A DNA stretch of 64,000 nucleotides from contig CBDCAB010000005.1 of assembly GCA_965213735.1 (NCBI GenBank), positions 868,001 through 932,000 on the forward strand. The letters run 5' to 3'. The position numbers were made by a program, and so were the translations under genes. This stretch comes from CALDTK01 sp965213735 (lineage in GTDB: Bacteria > Bacteroidota > Bacteroidia > Chitinophagales > Saprospiraceae). This document shows, piece after piece, positions 26,499-35,813 of this stretch; position 1 is the stretch's first letter, and every line of letters begins with the position of its first letter. The notes under the pieces are model-generated. The model searched no databases. It was not told the origin of the DNA and was given only the letters and a program-made list of their open reading frames with translations.

Positions 26499-29366
26499 CT
26501 ACTCCGGCTCCATTACCACCTCTAGCTTCGTCTCCGCTCGCTCATCGAAATAGCGGCGGGTAGCCTCACGCACATCGCTCACAGTTACCTGATCGAGCAT
26601 CGCCCGCAGCCGCTCCGGATGAGTACGATTGGGGTTGCGGCCTTCAGTATAGTACCTGTCCATTGCCCCAATCCAGAACTTATTGCTGTTGCCCATCGAA
26701 GTCTTCATCTGCTCGTATTGAGTGGTACGGTTGGCTGCTAGCGTTTTTTCTTTCGGTCCGTCAGTTTTAAAGCGATTGATCACTTCGGTAGTAGCAGCCA
26801 CGAGTTCGTCCACACGCTCCGGCTCAGCATTAAAGCTGATCGATAAGAAATATTCTGGCTTCGGCTCGCGCTCGGTCTGCCCGCCGACCCGCACCCCGTA
26901 CACGCCGCCGAGATCTTCACGCAGTTTATCGCGCAACTCCTCATTGAGAGCATCAACCATCGTGTTGAATACCAACAATTCGCGTTCTGTGGTATCAATA
27001 CTACCGGCTCGTGCCAGTAATATATTGGCTTTAGGTGCTTGCCCAGCCTTAAAGCGGCGCGATAAGTTGCCCTTCTTAAGTTCATCCTGCGGATCGCGCT
27101 TTACATCGGCTGGAGCAGTTGTGGGTAGATTGCCAAGATATGTTTTGGCGTAAGCTAAAAGTGTATCAGGATCGAAATTTCCGGCGAAATTAAACTGCCA
27201 GTCTGTAGCATTAGCAAAGCGCTCGCGGTAAAGGCGATAAGCTTCTTCCGTATCTGCCGCTTCGAGCATCGCCACACTCGGCATCTGGTGACGTGGATTG
27301 TTAGGTCCGTACAATTCAGCATTGACAGCCTCTGCAAACTTAAACTGTGGGTTGGCGCCTAAGTTTTCAATAAAGCTTCGCTGCTGTTGCATGAAAGCTT
27401 CAGCTAAATCAGCATTATACGCTCCTCCCTGAAAGTGGAGGTAGATGAGCTCGAATAGGTCACGCAGCGTTTCTGGTGTTGCACTTCCGCCGAGATTCTC
27501 TGTGTTTTCTCCCACCACTGCCTGCACACTCACCCGCTTGCCCGCAAGCGCCTTCTGCAACTGACTCGGCGTGTAAGGCCCCAGACCCATTGCCGATCCT
27601 ATGCCATTGACAAACTCCGCATTGGGAAACTGGTCATTTCTGAACAAATTAGTTCCTCCCGTACTAATCGCGGAGAATACCACCTCATTGTCCGCAATAT
27701 CTGTAGCTTTATAAGCCACCTTGACGCCATTGCTCAAGGTCACAAGCGTAATTCCAGCCGAATCAAATTGTACTGTTTCCATGATTTGTGCAGGCCTAAG
27801 TTCGGGAATGTTAACTTCTGCTCCAGCCTGATCAACATAAGGCTCTACCCGCATGGTTTTAGCCCTGAATAAAGCTCGATTAACTTCAGCCTCGGTAGGT
27901 AGCAGAGCAGCGCCTTCTGCAGGTGTGGGACCTGTAATGACTACAGCTTGGGGGCGATCCTGCATATACTCTTCAGCTAGAGCATTGACATCCTCAAGTG
28001 TTATGTCATTGATGTAACGCTCGGTAAGCTGCAGTTTATTTTCGGCATCAACAAGTGGCTCATCTTCAAGAAAACTATTCACCAAGCCCCTTGCAAGCTT
28101 ATCACTAGGTGTTTTATCAGCTTCTTTGGCAGCATTACGGGCTGCGTCGAGCACATTGGCTTTGGCACGCTCTAGCTCCGAGGCTAAAAATCCATGCGCC
28201 AGTACGCGCTTGTTTTCGTTAAGCACACCAATCAATGCTTCGATACTTTGCCCCGGTTTGGCCAGCGCATAGGCTGCATACGCATCAACATTACCTACCA
28301 GACTATTTCTGCCAGCTCCAGCGAAAGAATACGGCGCATCAGGGCTTTCCATGTTTTCGCGAAAGCGGGCCCCTAACATTTGATTATAAAGTGAAGCAGT
28401 TAGGTTTTGACGAAAGTCTTTTAGCGTCCTACTCTGTGCATTTGGCAGCAGATTGTTGACTTGCACCAGCGTATAAGGAGCCTCGGGATCGCTTGCCACC
28501 ACCACCTGTGTCTTATCGTACGCCGGCCCAGCAAATTCAGTACGTTCGCGTGCAGTTGCAGGGTTTTGCAAGTCGTCAAACAACTCCTCAATCTGTTCTT
28601 CAATATCCTCTGCATCGACATCACCCACTACGGCTACCGCCATTAAATCAGGCCGATACCAATCGCGATAATACCGCTTAAGTGCATCATACGGCGCTTG
28701 CTTGAGCACCATTGTATCACCAATAGGTAGACGCTCAGCGTAACGACTATTTGCAAAAATTACAGGCAGCGTTTTATTGCGCATCCGCTCCTGGGCGCCA
28801 AGTCCCGACCGCCACTCACTCAGCACCACCCCACGTTCTTTGTCAATTTCGGTATCATCAAAGCTTATTCCACCTGCCCAGTCGCGAAGTATTCCGAGAC
28901 CTTTATCGAGCATTTCAGCTGAGTCGGTCCGGACCTGCAACATATATACTGTTTCATCAAAACTAGTATATGCATTTAGGTCAGGTCCAAAGCGTGCGCC
29001 TGTACTTTGGAGATATTCAATTAGCTCATTCTCTTTGTAATTTTCCGTACCATTAAAGGCCATATGCTCTACAAAGTGCGCGAGCCCCTGCTGGTCGTCA
29101 TCTTCGAGGATACTACCTGCTTTTACCATCAGCCGCAGCTCGGCACGATCATCGGGTCGCTGATTCTCGAGAATGAAATATTCGAGGCCATTATCTAGCC
29201 GCCCACGCCTCACCTCCTCATCAAAAGGCAATTGGTCGACTGTAGGTGGAGGTGGTGCTATTACGACTTGCGGCGGCTGCGTTACGGCCTCGGCCTGCCT
29301 AGGGGTACAGCTTTCGCCAAAACCTAAGACTAAAAGACTTGCTAGAACAGAAAATAGAATGCGCAT
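26499..29366 (-). CDS. M16 family zinc peptidase (tandem-domain, lipoprotein)
   Basis: 955 residues. Likely a lipoprotein (signal with Cys20, GFGESC). The N-terminal half contains the inverted zinc motif HFVEH (His97, Glu100, His101) followed by the third-ligand region DKERGVVLSEW. The C-terminal half has a second M16 domain (about 515-955) without an HxxEH, as is usual for the inactive half of pitrilysin/insulinase-type two-domain proteases. It is probably located in the periplasm and degrades peptides. The length fits the family (900-960). A proline-rich linker follows the lipobox. Confidence 0.92.
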   Translation of the reverse strand: MRILFSVLASLLVLGFGESCTPRQAEAVTQPPQVVIAPPPPTVDQLPFDEEVRRGRLDNGLEYFILENQRPDDRAELRLMVKAGSILEDDDQQGLAHFVEHMAFNGTENYKENELIEYLQSTGARFGPDLNAYTSFDETVYMLQVRTDSAEMLDKGLGILRDWAGGISFDDTEIDKERGVVLSEWRSGLGAQERMRNKTLPVIFANSRYAERLPIGDTMVLKQAPYDALKRYYRDWYRPDLMAVAVVGDVDAEDIEEQIEELFDDLQNPATARERTEFAGPAYDKTQVVVASDPEAPYTLVQVNNLLPNAQSRTLKDFRQNLTASLYNQMLGARFRENMESPDAPYSFAGAGRNSLVGNVDAYAAYALAKPGQSIEALIGVLNENKRVLAHGFLASELERAKANVLDAARNAAKEADKTPSDKLARGLVNSFLEDEPLVDAENKLQLTERYINDITLEDVNALAEEYMQDRPQAVVITGPTPAEGAALLPTEAEVNRALFRAKTMRVEPYVDQAGAEVNIPELRPAQIMETVQFDSAGITLVTLSNGVKVAYKATDIADNEVVFSAISTGGTNLFRNDQFPNAEFVNGIGSAMGLGPYTPSQLQKALAGKRVSVQAVVGENTENLGGSATPETLRDLFELIYLHFQGGAYNADLAEAFMQQQRSFIENLGANPQFKFAEAVNAELYGPNNPRHQMPSVAMLEAADTEEAYRLYRERFANATDWQFNFAGNFDPDTLLAYAKTYLGNLPTTAPADVKRDPQDELKKGNLSRRFKAGQAPKANILLARAGSIDTTERELLVFNTMVDALNEELRDKLREDLGGVYGVRVGGQTEREPKPEYFLSISFNAEPERVDELVAATTEVINRFKTDGPKEKTLAANRTTQYEQMKTSMGNSNKFWIGAMDRYYTEGRNPNRTHPERLRAMLDQVTVSDVREATRRYFDERAETKLEVVMEPE

Positions 29367-29565
29367 ACTGAGTAGATGAGGCGTGGAGGGGTTTGGTTGA
29401 AACAGCTGCTGGCAGCGCGGTAAATGTAGAAACTCGGACGCAGGAACTGTGAGTGTTAAAATTCGCCTGTTGCCAACTTAGCCAAACGATGCGCGTTGGT
29501 AGGCGTAGGTCGTTTGCAAAAATTTGTGAACGATTTGCTTAAGCACTATCACCAAACCCTTGTAC

Positions 29566-29925
29566 GTGAAGCGATTTGTCACGGTTGTTGCCTTCTCCGT
29601 CTCCTCCTTGGTGTCCTTTGGACATGCTTTAGTTTCTACCCCCGTCGAAGCGATTCCTCATGCAGAAAAAGTGGAAGTATACTTTCACGCCGACTCTGAT
29701 GCAGACTACCTACAGTCTGTGCAGATGGCCCTGGCCCGCAGAGGGATTACGCTTAAATACACCGAGTTAGCGTATGATGAGGAAGGCAAGTTGCGTGCAA
29801 TTGCGTTCGAAGTCGATCATGGCGGCCCCGCTAGCACCACCACTACCGCCACCATCACGCGTACCCAGGCTGCCTATTTGTTTGTAGACTTTCACGAAGC
29901 ACCTGCCTTAGCTCAGCTAGCATAG
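29566..29925 (+). CDS. Small exported protein, function unknown
   Basis: 119 residues from the GTG at 29566 (a TTG two codons upstream is also possible). N-terminal MKRFVTVVAFSVSSLVSFGHA is a signal peptide. The mature part has a ferredoxin-like beta-alpha-beta flavour (VEVYFHADSDADYLQSVQMA, then LKYTELAYDEEGKLRAIAFE) seen in extracytoplasmic segments attached to M56/BlaR1-like proteins of Bacteroidota, but no clear family match. The 3' end overlaps the convergent aminotransferase-fusion gene by 71 nt, which makes the exact C-terminus of either gene worth checking. Confidence 0.6.
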   Translation: MKRFVTVVAFSVSSLVSFGHALVSTPVEAIPHAEKVEVYFHADSDADYLQSVQMALARRGITLKYTELAYDEEGKLRAIAFEVDHGGPASTTTTATITRTQAAYLFVDFHEAPALAQLA

Positions 29926-32866
29926 CAGCGGCCTGCGAGTTTGTGATGCAAAGTGGAGGCTTCAGCTTGATAACGTTGTGGTGAGGACCATCTGTACTCA
30001 GCAGCACGCCACGAGTACGCATGCGATTGACGAGATATGAAGCTTCAAGAGCTGCAGGAGTGAGTGTCTCCTCATTTTTCACCAGCTCTATCCCGATAAA
30101 TAAGCCATGCCCGCGGACGTCGCCAATGAGGGGATACTCATGCTGTAGCTCATGCAGCTCGGCAAGTAAGTAATCACCTAGTTCTCGTGCTTGTTGTTGC
30201 AGGTCTTCCTCCCGCACCACCCGCAGCACTGCTCTACCCGCAGCAGCACTTACTGGGTTGCCGCCAAAGGTATTGAAGTACTCCATGCCTGTTGCTGCGA
30301 AGGCGTCGGCCACTGCACGCGTTGAGACAACCGCGCCCAGGGGATGTCCATTGCCGATGGGTTTGCCGATCGTGATGATATCGGGCACCACCCCCTGCAG
30401 TTCGAAGCCCCAAAAGTGAGTACCCACTCGCCCCACTCCGACTTGCACTTCATCAGCTATACAGACGCCTCCTGCAGCACGTGTTTTGGCGTAAGCTGAA
30501 AAGAGGTAGCCTTTCGGCAAAACCACCTGCCCCGCACAACTCATGATGCTTTCGCAAATAAACGCCGCTACTCCTCCACCCTGCTGCTGTGCAGTGGCAA
30601 TGGCTGTGTCGAGATAAACTGCATACGCTTCGCCAGCTAAATTTGCATCGCGGTGAGCGCCACGAAACACATCCGGCACCGGGACAATATGCGTCCCAGG
30701 AGGAGCGCCCTCACCACCTCGTCCATCAAACTTGTAGCTGCTGATGCCGATGGTAGCGCTGGTGTTGCCATGATAACCATGCTCCACCGCCAGCACATCG
30801 TGGTGCCCAGTGGCCGCGCGAGCCATGCGCAACGCCAGTTCATTGGCTTCACTACCAGAATTAACCACATACACCACGCAAAGCTGTGGCGGCAGGGTAG
30901 CGGTGAGTTCTTCGGCAAACGCAATAACCGCTTCATGCAAGTAGCGGGTATTGGTATTGAGCACCGCTGCCTGCTGCTGTATCGCCTCCACCACGCGCGG
31001 ATGCTCATGGCCTACGTGCGCCACGTTGTTGACCATGTCGAGGTAGCGACGCCCAGTGTGGTCGAGCAAATACGTGCCATGCCCGCGCCCTATGTGGAGG
31101 GGCTGCTGGTAGGAGAGGGAGTAAGATTGACCGAGCACGTGCTGGCGCCGGGCGAGCAATTGTGAGTGATCGCTCACTAATTTAGCTTCTAGAGGCAAGC
31201 CACAAATCAAGGTTGGATTGGGACACGTCCCTGCCCACACTTCGACTTCAGTAGGAAAGGCAACTCCTGGAAAATCACCTTTATTATTCAGCATGTCGAG
31301 CATCACCTGAAAATGGAGGTGTGGAGGCCAGCCACCATTTTCAGCAGGAGTTCCAGTGGTAGCGATCTGTTCTCCTGCCGCCACTGTAGCTCCTACAGTT
31401 TTACCGTCCAAACTTTTTGCTGACAGGTGACCGTAGAGCGTGTAAAACCGTAAGTGAGTACTCACCTCGTGCTCCAGCACCAGCGTGGCGCCATAATCTC
31501 GCGGGGCGTTGTTTTGGCGAAAGCTGTGCACGGTGCCAGCAAAGGGCGCATACACTGGCTGTCCAGCAGGGCACCAGAGGTCGAGACCGAGATGAACTGT
31601 GCGCCAGCGAGGCCCGTCATTGCCGCTCTGCGCAAACAAATCTGTTGTGTAAAAAGGACGTGTTTCGAGGTAGCCGCCATAACCAACGCCAGCTGTGCAC
31701 AGCACCTGCATGCGGCTGCAAAAGCGATCGAGCTCGGTATAATTGAGGTAATGCCCCAAGTCATTTGAGTCAACAGACAGCTTTAGCGGGCGCAGCTGCC
31801 TAGCCTCAAGGTGGAGCACGGGAGCGAAGGTCTGCTCGAGGGCCCAGCGCTGAAAATCAGCCTCCTGCGGGTGCGCCGTATAGCCACATGCCGCGCGGAG
31901 GCTGTAGTGCGCAAAGGCATAGGGATGGGCCAGCAACTTAGGTAGCAGCTGCCATGCCTGCTGTTCGCTAGCTGTACGATAGCTATTGTTAGGCTGGCAA
32001 TGTCGTGCTTCAGCTGCCGCCAAAACAGAAATCACCAAACGCCCGATAATCAAGCCGTAGAGTGCCTGAACCTCAGGCTCGGTGAGCGGACGAAGGCTGT
32101 GGTAAGCTTTGGTAAGGATGCAAATCTGGGAAAGCGGATCGGGGCAATCCATACCCGCATAAGCTGCAGCAATAGCGAGCTCGCAAACTGTAGGTCCGAC
32201 CACGGCATCCCCAACATCGATGAGCCCAATCAGCTGAGGGTGGAGCGGATCGGCATCGACGAGCAGGTTGTCCTCGTGCGCGTCGTTGTAGTTGACCTGC
32301 TTGGGGAGCTGCGGGAGCAATGGTGCAACGTGTGCACGGAAGATGGTGAGTCCTTGCTCCACGAGCGCACGCTGCTGAGGGTCGGTGAGGTAGTGCAGCA
32401 GCGTGGTGGAACTCAGGGTTTGGCTAGGGCACCAGCGGAAGTTGCGGTGGGCAGCGGGATGATCAAAGTTGGCGAGCGCGAGGCTGAGCTGCGCGCATAG
32501 CTGGCCCCATTGCGTGAGGAGCTCCTGTGAACGATATCCCACCTCCCGTAGCGGCCGGCCAGCTACCCAAGTAAGAACATGGACGAGGCGATTGCACTCA
32601 CTTGCGCAGATTGTTTGGCCAGAAGTCGAGGTCAGCACCTGTGGAATGGCCACGCTAAGGTCTTGCTGCTCGAGGTGCTGGAGCAACGCAATTTGTAGAT
32701 CTAGTTCGGCTCGTGAACGCTCGGGTGCAGCGACTTTGAACACATATTGATTGTCCGCTGTACAAGTAGCGCGGAAGTTGAGGTCGATTTCTCCCGGCAA
32801 GGGTGAGACGCTACACGTAAGGTTGTAGTGCTCGCGCAGTACAGCAGCAGCGGCTGATATGGTCAC
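29855..32866 (-). CDS. APH-like kinase / M23 peptidase / class-III aminotransferase fusion
   Basis: 1003 residues, cytoplasmic. Residues 1-330 are an aminoglycoside-phosphotransferase-like kinase (NYNDAHEDNLL: Asp195, His197, Asn200; then LIDVGD, Asp217/Asp220). Residues 400-525 are an M23/LytM domain (HLGLDL, His425 and Asp429; PPHLHFQ, His516 and His518). Residues 575-1003 are a fold-type I class-III PLP enzyme (NSGSEANELALR, IADEVQVGVGR with Asp805, and the PLP lysine Lys835 in TIGKPIGNGHPLG). The same three-part fusion is known in other bacteria; its kinase and aminotransferase parts are related to hydroxylysine kinase and the ammoniophospholyases AGXT2L1/L2, so phosphorylation of an amino alcohol followed by elimination is the likely chemistry. 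Why an M23 domain is included is unexplained. Confidence 0.92.
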   Translation of the reverse strand: MTISAAAAVLREHYNLTCSVSPLPGEIDLNFRATCTADNQYVFKVAAPERSRAELDLQIALLQHLEQQDLSVAIPQVLTSTSGQTICASECNRLVHVLTWVAGRPLREVGYRSQELLTQWGQLCAQLSLALANFDHPAAHRNFRWCPSQTLSSTTLLHYLTDPQQRALVEQGLTIFRAHVAPLLPQLPKQVNYNDAHEDNLLVDADPLHPQLIGLIDVGDAVVGPTVCELAIAAAYAGMDCPDPLSQICILTKAYHSLRPLTEPEVQALYGLIIGRLVISVLAAAEARHCQPNNSYRTASEQQAWQLLPKLLAHPYAFAHYSLRAACGYTAHPQEADFQRWALEQTFAPVLHLEARQLRPLKLSVDSNDLGHYLNYTELDRFCSRMQVLCTAGVGYGGYLETRPFYTTDLFAQSGNDGPRWRTVHLGLDLWCPAGQPVYAPFAGTVHSFRQNNAPRDYGATLVLEHEVSTHLRFYTLYGHLSAKSLDGKTVGATVAAGEQIATTGTPAENGGWPPHLHFQVMLDMLNNKGDFPGVAFPTEVEVWAGTCPNPTLICGLPLEAKLVSDHSQLLARRQHVLGQSYSLSYQQPLHIGRGHGTYLLDHTGRRYLDMVNNVAHVGHEHPRVVEAIQQQAAVLNTNTRYLHEAVIAFAEELTATLPPQLCVVYVVNSGSEANELALRMARAATGHHDVLAVEHGYHGNTSATIGISSYKFDGRGGEGAPPGTHIVPVPDVFRGAHRDANLAGEAYAVYLDTAIATAQQQGGGVAAFICESIMSCAGQVVLPKGYLFSAYAKTRAAGGVCIADEVQVGVGRVGTHFWGFELQGVVPDIITIGKPIGNGHPLGAVVSTRAVADAFAATGMEYFNTFGGNPVSAAAGRAVLRVVREEDLQQQARELGDYLLAELHELQHEYPLIGDVRGHGLFIGIELVKNEETLTPAALEASYLVNRMRTRGVLLSTDGPHHNVIKLKPPLCITNSQAAAMLAELRQVLRESLQTNRQPGYA

Positions 32867-33031
32867 GCTGCAAGGTAGGTGGCTGCGAGGTGAAGTGAGG
32901 CTTGTTGGGTCTGGTTACGCGTGCTTTAGCGCGCATCGTTTGGCAGTTTGAAGGCTGACAGCAAATGCTCGGGCTGCGCTAAATGGCAGTTCTGTAGATA
33001 AACACGCCCCAGCCCGTCTGCCCACTACGTG

Positions 33032-33226
33032 GTCAAACAAACTGGCCGAACACATGGTGGACCTAACCGGCCCACTGACGCCCCAGTACCCAGTATCCAC
33101 CTGACCACATCATTGTGGCCAGCACCCAGCACCTAATATGCGTGGTATGTACAGGTACCCGACGGACCTGATCTTGATTTATTTTCTTCAGAAGGATAGG
33201 TCTACTGATCAGGTCCGTCGGGTACC
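33032..33226. repeat. Compound hairpin repeat, left copy
   Basis: Starts with AACAAACTGGCCGAA and CTAACCGGCCCA, and ends in a 20-bp perfect inverted repeat: GGTACCCGACGGACCTGATC at 33154-33173 and its exact reverse complement at 33207-33226, with a 33-nt loop. A related copy is at 35814-35979. Together they bracket the duplicated lipoprotein genes. Confidence 0.8.
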
Positions 33227-33494
33227 ACTATGCGCTGCTTCTGACTACGACGCTGCTATGCGGCTATGGCTGTGCTGCGTGAGGGTCGCTGACACGTTCG
33301 ACCGCTTCCGAGCGGTGTGCTTATGAGCATTATTGCGATTGAAATCTACACCTACCGTCTGACAACGCGGCTGCTCTGCGACTATAGCTCAGCTGCGTTT
33401 GAGATGTGTATTAGCCGCATAGCCGCGTCTAATCATGGAGCCCTGAGTTTACCCGGCGACCCTGCACAGGTGCTTATTCAAAAATGTCTGATCT

Positions 33495-33588
33495 GACAAA
33501 TTTGTCCAATATCGGAAGATGAAGAAGCTAAATCCGACAAATTTGTCCGATATCGGAAGCTGCTGCTGCTATATCCGACAAAATTGTC
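33495..33588. promoter_or_regulatory. Three 12-bp palindromes at 41-nt spacing (copy 1)
   Basis: GACAAATTTGTC at 33495-33506 and 33536-33547, and GACAAAATTGTC at 33577-33588. The starts are exactly 41 nt apart, close to four helical turns, and each is followed by a related CGGAAG-type tail. The array ends 162 nt before the lipoprotein ATG. The equal phasing suggests cooperative binding of a dimeric regulator (inference). The same array recurs before the second lipoprotein gene. Confidence 0.6.
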
Positions 33589-33750
33589 CAATTTTAGTGG
33601 ATTTTCATATATGTATCGCCCCGTACCTTAGAGGCATGACAAAATCTCCTCCCGCCACAGCTACCAGCTAAGCTTGAGAATAGCCTCTTGCTTACCTACC
33701 TGAAAGGTGCACCACCGCTTTCACAATTCTTCGCCCCCGCATCATTAAGT

Positions 33751-34446
33751 ATGACTATCTCCCAGCCATTGAACTCACACACAACTCTCTTCCTACTAAG
33801 CCTCCTGCTGCTGGCCAGCGGCTGCCTGTTTGGGGATGATGATGAGCCAATCTTACCCGTAGAAGTAACCGACCCCTGCTCTATTGTGCATGAGACCTAT
33901 CCGGATGTGCGCGAGGACTCCTGCTCCTGGGTGCTCAACGTGATGCGCAACTACGCGCCACCTACTGTGCTCCCTCCCGCCACCGACACCGGCGGCCAAC
34001 TCCTGGCCGCACGCATTCTCACCGATACGGGTGAAGTTATCTTTGTTGCAGGTGGAGTGCCCCAACAAGATTGGGCTTTTGGAACGTACTGTGATTGGTG
34101 GAGGACGAGAGACACGGATAACGATGGAGATGTGCTAATTGGGGGCAACTATTGTAGGCGGCCTCCAATCGATTCTCGTGAAATAAACTTCAGTATGTGG
34201 ATCAATTACTTTGGTCAGCTATATCTGCCAGACAATGGGCCTATTGCTCTCTTGAGTTATCGAGATCAGAATGAGCCTGAAGTAGTATATGTCGCCACAT
34301 CTTCAGATAAAATAACGATTACAAATTCAGTATTCGACGAATCATCAAGAATGGTATCAGGGGAATTTTCTGCTCAGATGCACAATCGAGATGATACTAC
34401 AGATATAGTAACTGTAGTCGACGGTCGCTTCGACGTGCGATACTAA
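33751..34446 (+). CDS. Surface lipoprotein, tandem paralogue 1
   Basis: 231 residues from the ATG at 33751; an in-frame ATG at 33688 adds 21 residues before the signal peptide and is less likely. The signal ends with lipobox LLLASGC, and the mature N-terminus CLFGDDDEP has an acidic run close to the Cys, like the lipoprotein export signals that direct Bacteroidota lipoproteins to the cell surface. The mature protein has a conserved first half (DPCSIVHETYPDVREDSCSW, AARILTDTGEV) and a less conserved second half. Function not recognised. The near-identical 5' region of the gene at 35076 shows recent duplication. Confidence 0.75.
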   Translation: MTISQPLNSHTTLFLLSLLLLASGCLFGDDDEPILPVEVTDPCSIVHETYPDVREDSCSWVLNVMRNYAPPTVLPPATDTGGQLLAARILTDTGEVIFVAGGVPQQDWAFGTYCDWWRTRDTDNDGDVLIGGNYCRRPPIDSREINFSMWINYFGQLYLPDNGPIALLSYRDQNEPEVVYVATSSDKITITNSVFDESSRMVSGEFSAQMHNRDDTTDIVTVVDGRFDVRY

Positions 34447-35075
34447 ACCTTCTGGCGCTTAGCGCCACCCTCAACTGCAACTTCTGTAGTAGCTGCTTCG
34501 CAAGTGGCTTAGCTACTGCTTTACCTTTTTTCACCTTTTTAATTCTGTCAAACATAACACAACATCGGATTGCGTTCCGGGTAAACCCTACCCTCTGAAA
34601 ACGTCGCCGCTCTGCGGCTATAGCCCCGCTGCGTTTGGGATGTGTGATAGCCGCATAGCAGCGTGACGGCGTGATTTGGTAGGGGCCCTTTGGGACGGAT
34701 ACCAAATGTAAGCTAGGCCCCTGAGGTACGAAGAGGGAGGATCTATGTCTAAGCATTACATGGAGCCCTGGGTTTACCCGGCGACCCTGCACAGGTGCTT
34801 ATTCAAAAATGTCTGATCCGACAAATTTGTCCCCTTTCGGAAGATGAAGAAGCTAAATCCGACAAATTTGTCCCCTTTCGGAAGCTGCTGCTGCAAAATC
34901 CGACAAATTTGTCCGATTTTAGTGGATTTTCATATATGTATCGCCCCTTACCTTAGAGGCATGACACAATCACCTCCCGCCACAGCTACTAGCTAAGCTT
35001 TAGAATAGCCTCTTGCTTACCTACCTGAAAGGTGCACCACCGCTTTCACAATTCTTCGCCCCCGCATCATTAAGT
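34447..35075. other. Intergenic region of 629 nt, mostly duplicated
   Basis: From about 34603 it repeats the DNA upstream of the first lipoprotein gene (about 33367 onward), with an extra insertion of about 89 nt near 34668-34756. The insertion carries a GGGAGGATCTATGTCTAAGC phrase that also occurs at about 47110. From about 34757 to 35075 the copy is collinear with 33432-33750 (offset 1325 nt). No gene is called. Confidence 0.7.
34820..34913. promoter_or_regulatory. Three 12-bp palindromes at 41-nt spacing (copy 2)
   Basis: GACAAATTTGTC at 34820-34831, 34861-34872 and 34902-34913, all three perfect and again exactly 41 nt apart. The palindromes are conserved while the bases between them differ from copy 1 (CCAATATCGGAAG versus CCCCTTTCGGAAG), which supports selection on the palindrome. 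Confidence 0.6.
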
Positions 35076-35783
35076 ATGACTATCTCCCAGCCATTGAACT
35101 CACACACAACTCTCTTCCTACTAAGCCTCCTGCTGCTGGCCAGCGGCTGCCTGTTTGGGGATGATGATGAGCCAATCTTACCCGTAGAAGTAACCGACCC
35201 CTGCTCTATTGTGCATGAGACCTATCCTAATGTGCGCGAGGACTCCTGCTCCTGGGTGCTGCGGATCATGCAGGAATACCAACGCCCAACCGAACTTCCG
35301 CCCCGCACCGATACCGGCGGATACTTACTGGCTGCCCGCATCCTCACCGACACGGGTGAAGTTGTTTTTGTAGCAGGGGGAGTCCCGCAAGCAACGTTCC
35401 TTGGAGGGATTGGCGTGTGCGAGTCGTGGCAGTCGAGGGTATACCCAGACACAAGTGGAGGTAGTATTATCCGAATTCATGGTATCTATTGTTATCGGCC
35501 GCCAGTTGATGCCGTCAATATGCAAATACTTTTCGACATAGTGGCGGGAGGTGAATTTTATCCAAATTCAGGACTAGTTTTCTTTTATAGAGATGAAAAG
35601 CACTCGCGACGCGGCATCCGGTATAATTCCAAGTCCGAGGATTCAACGTTTAATTTCGTAGTCAGCCGCATTGATACCCTTGGCCGCTATGCTGTAGGCA
35701 GCTTTAGCGGTACGCTGTACAATCAAGATGACACTACAAAAACTATCGAAATACTCGAAGGCTACTTCGATGCTCGCTTTTAA
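35076..35783 (+). CDS. Surface lipoprotein, tandem paralogue 2
   Basis: 235 residues from the ATG at 35076 (same choice as for its twin). The signal peptide, lipobox LLASGC and acidic CLFGDDDEP start are identical to paralogue 1. Identity stays high through LAARILTDTGEV and VAGGVPQ (about residue 105), then the sequences diverge strongly, ending ILEGYFDARF versus VVDGRFDVRY. The pattern (conserved leader and first half, divergent second half) suggests diversification of the exposed part. No domain recognised. Confidence 0.75.
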   Translation: MTISQPLNSHTTLFLLSLLLLASGCLFGDDDEPILPVEVTDPCSIVHETYPNVREDSCSWVLRIMQEYQRPTELPPRTDTGGYLLAARILTDTGEVVFVAGGVPQATFLGGIGVCESWQSRVYPDTSGGSIIRIHGIYCYRPPVDAVNMQILFDIVAGGEFYPNSGLVFFYRDEKHSRRGIRYNSKSEDSTFNFVVSRIDTLGRYAVGSFSGTLYNQDDTTKTIEILEGYFDARF

Positions 35784-35813
35784 ATAGCTAATTGCTGAGT
35801 CGATATAGAGGCT

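Larger units (their letters stand above)
32867..33750. other. Intergenic region of 884 nt rich in repeats
   Basis: Contains a compound hairpin element (33032-33226), one dispersed CCGCTTCCGAGCGG hairpin (33296-33315), a region from about 33367 repeated near 34603, and the three palindromes described separately. A 62-residue frame at 33138-33326 lies across the hairpin and is not a gene. Confidence 0.6.

Noticed and set aside
30653..31165. 170-residue plus-strand frame inside the aminotransferase fusion
   Set aside because: Entirely antisense to strongly conserved PLP-enzyme motifs; a shadow frame.
33495..34913. Palindrome arrays as replication iterons or a CRISPR array
   Set aside because: Only three units, spacers of nearly the same sequence, no rep, dnaA or cas gene near; location before a gene favours regulation.
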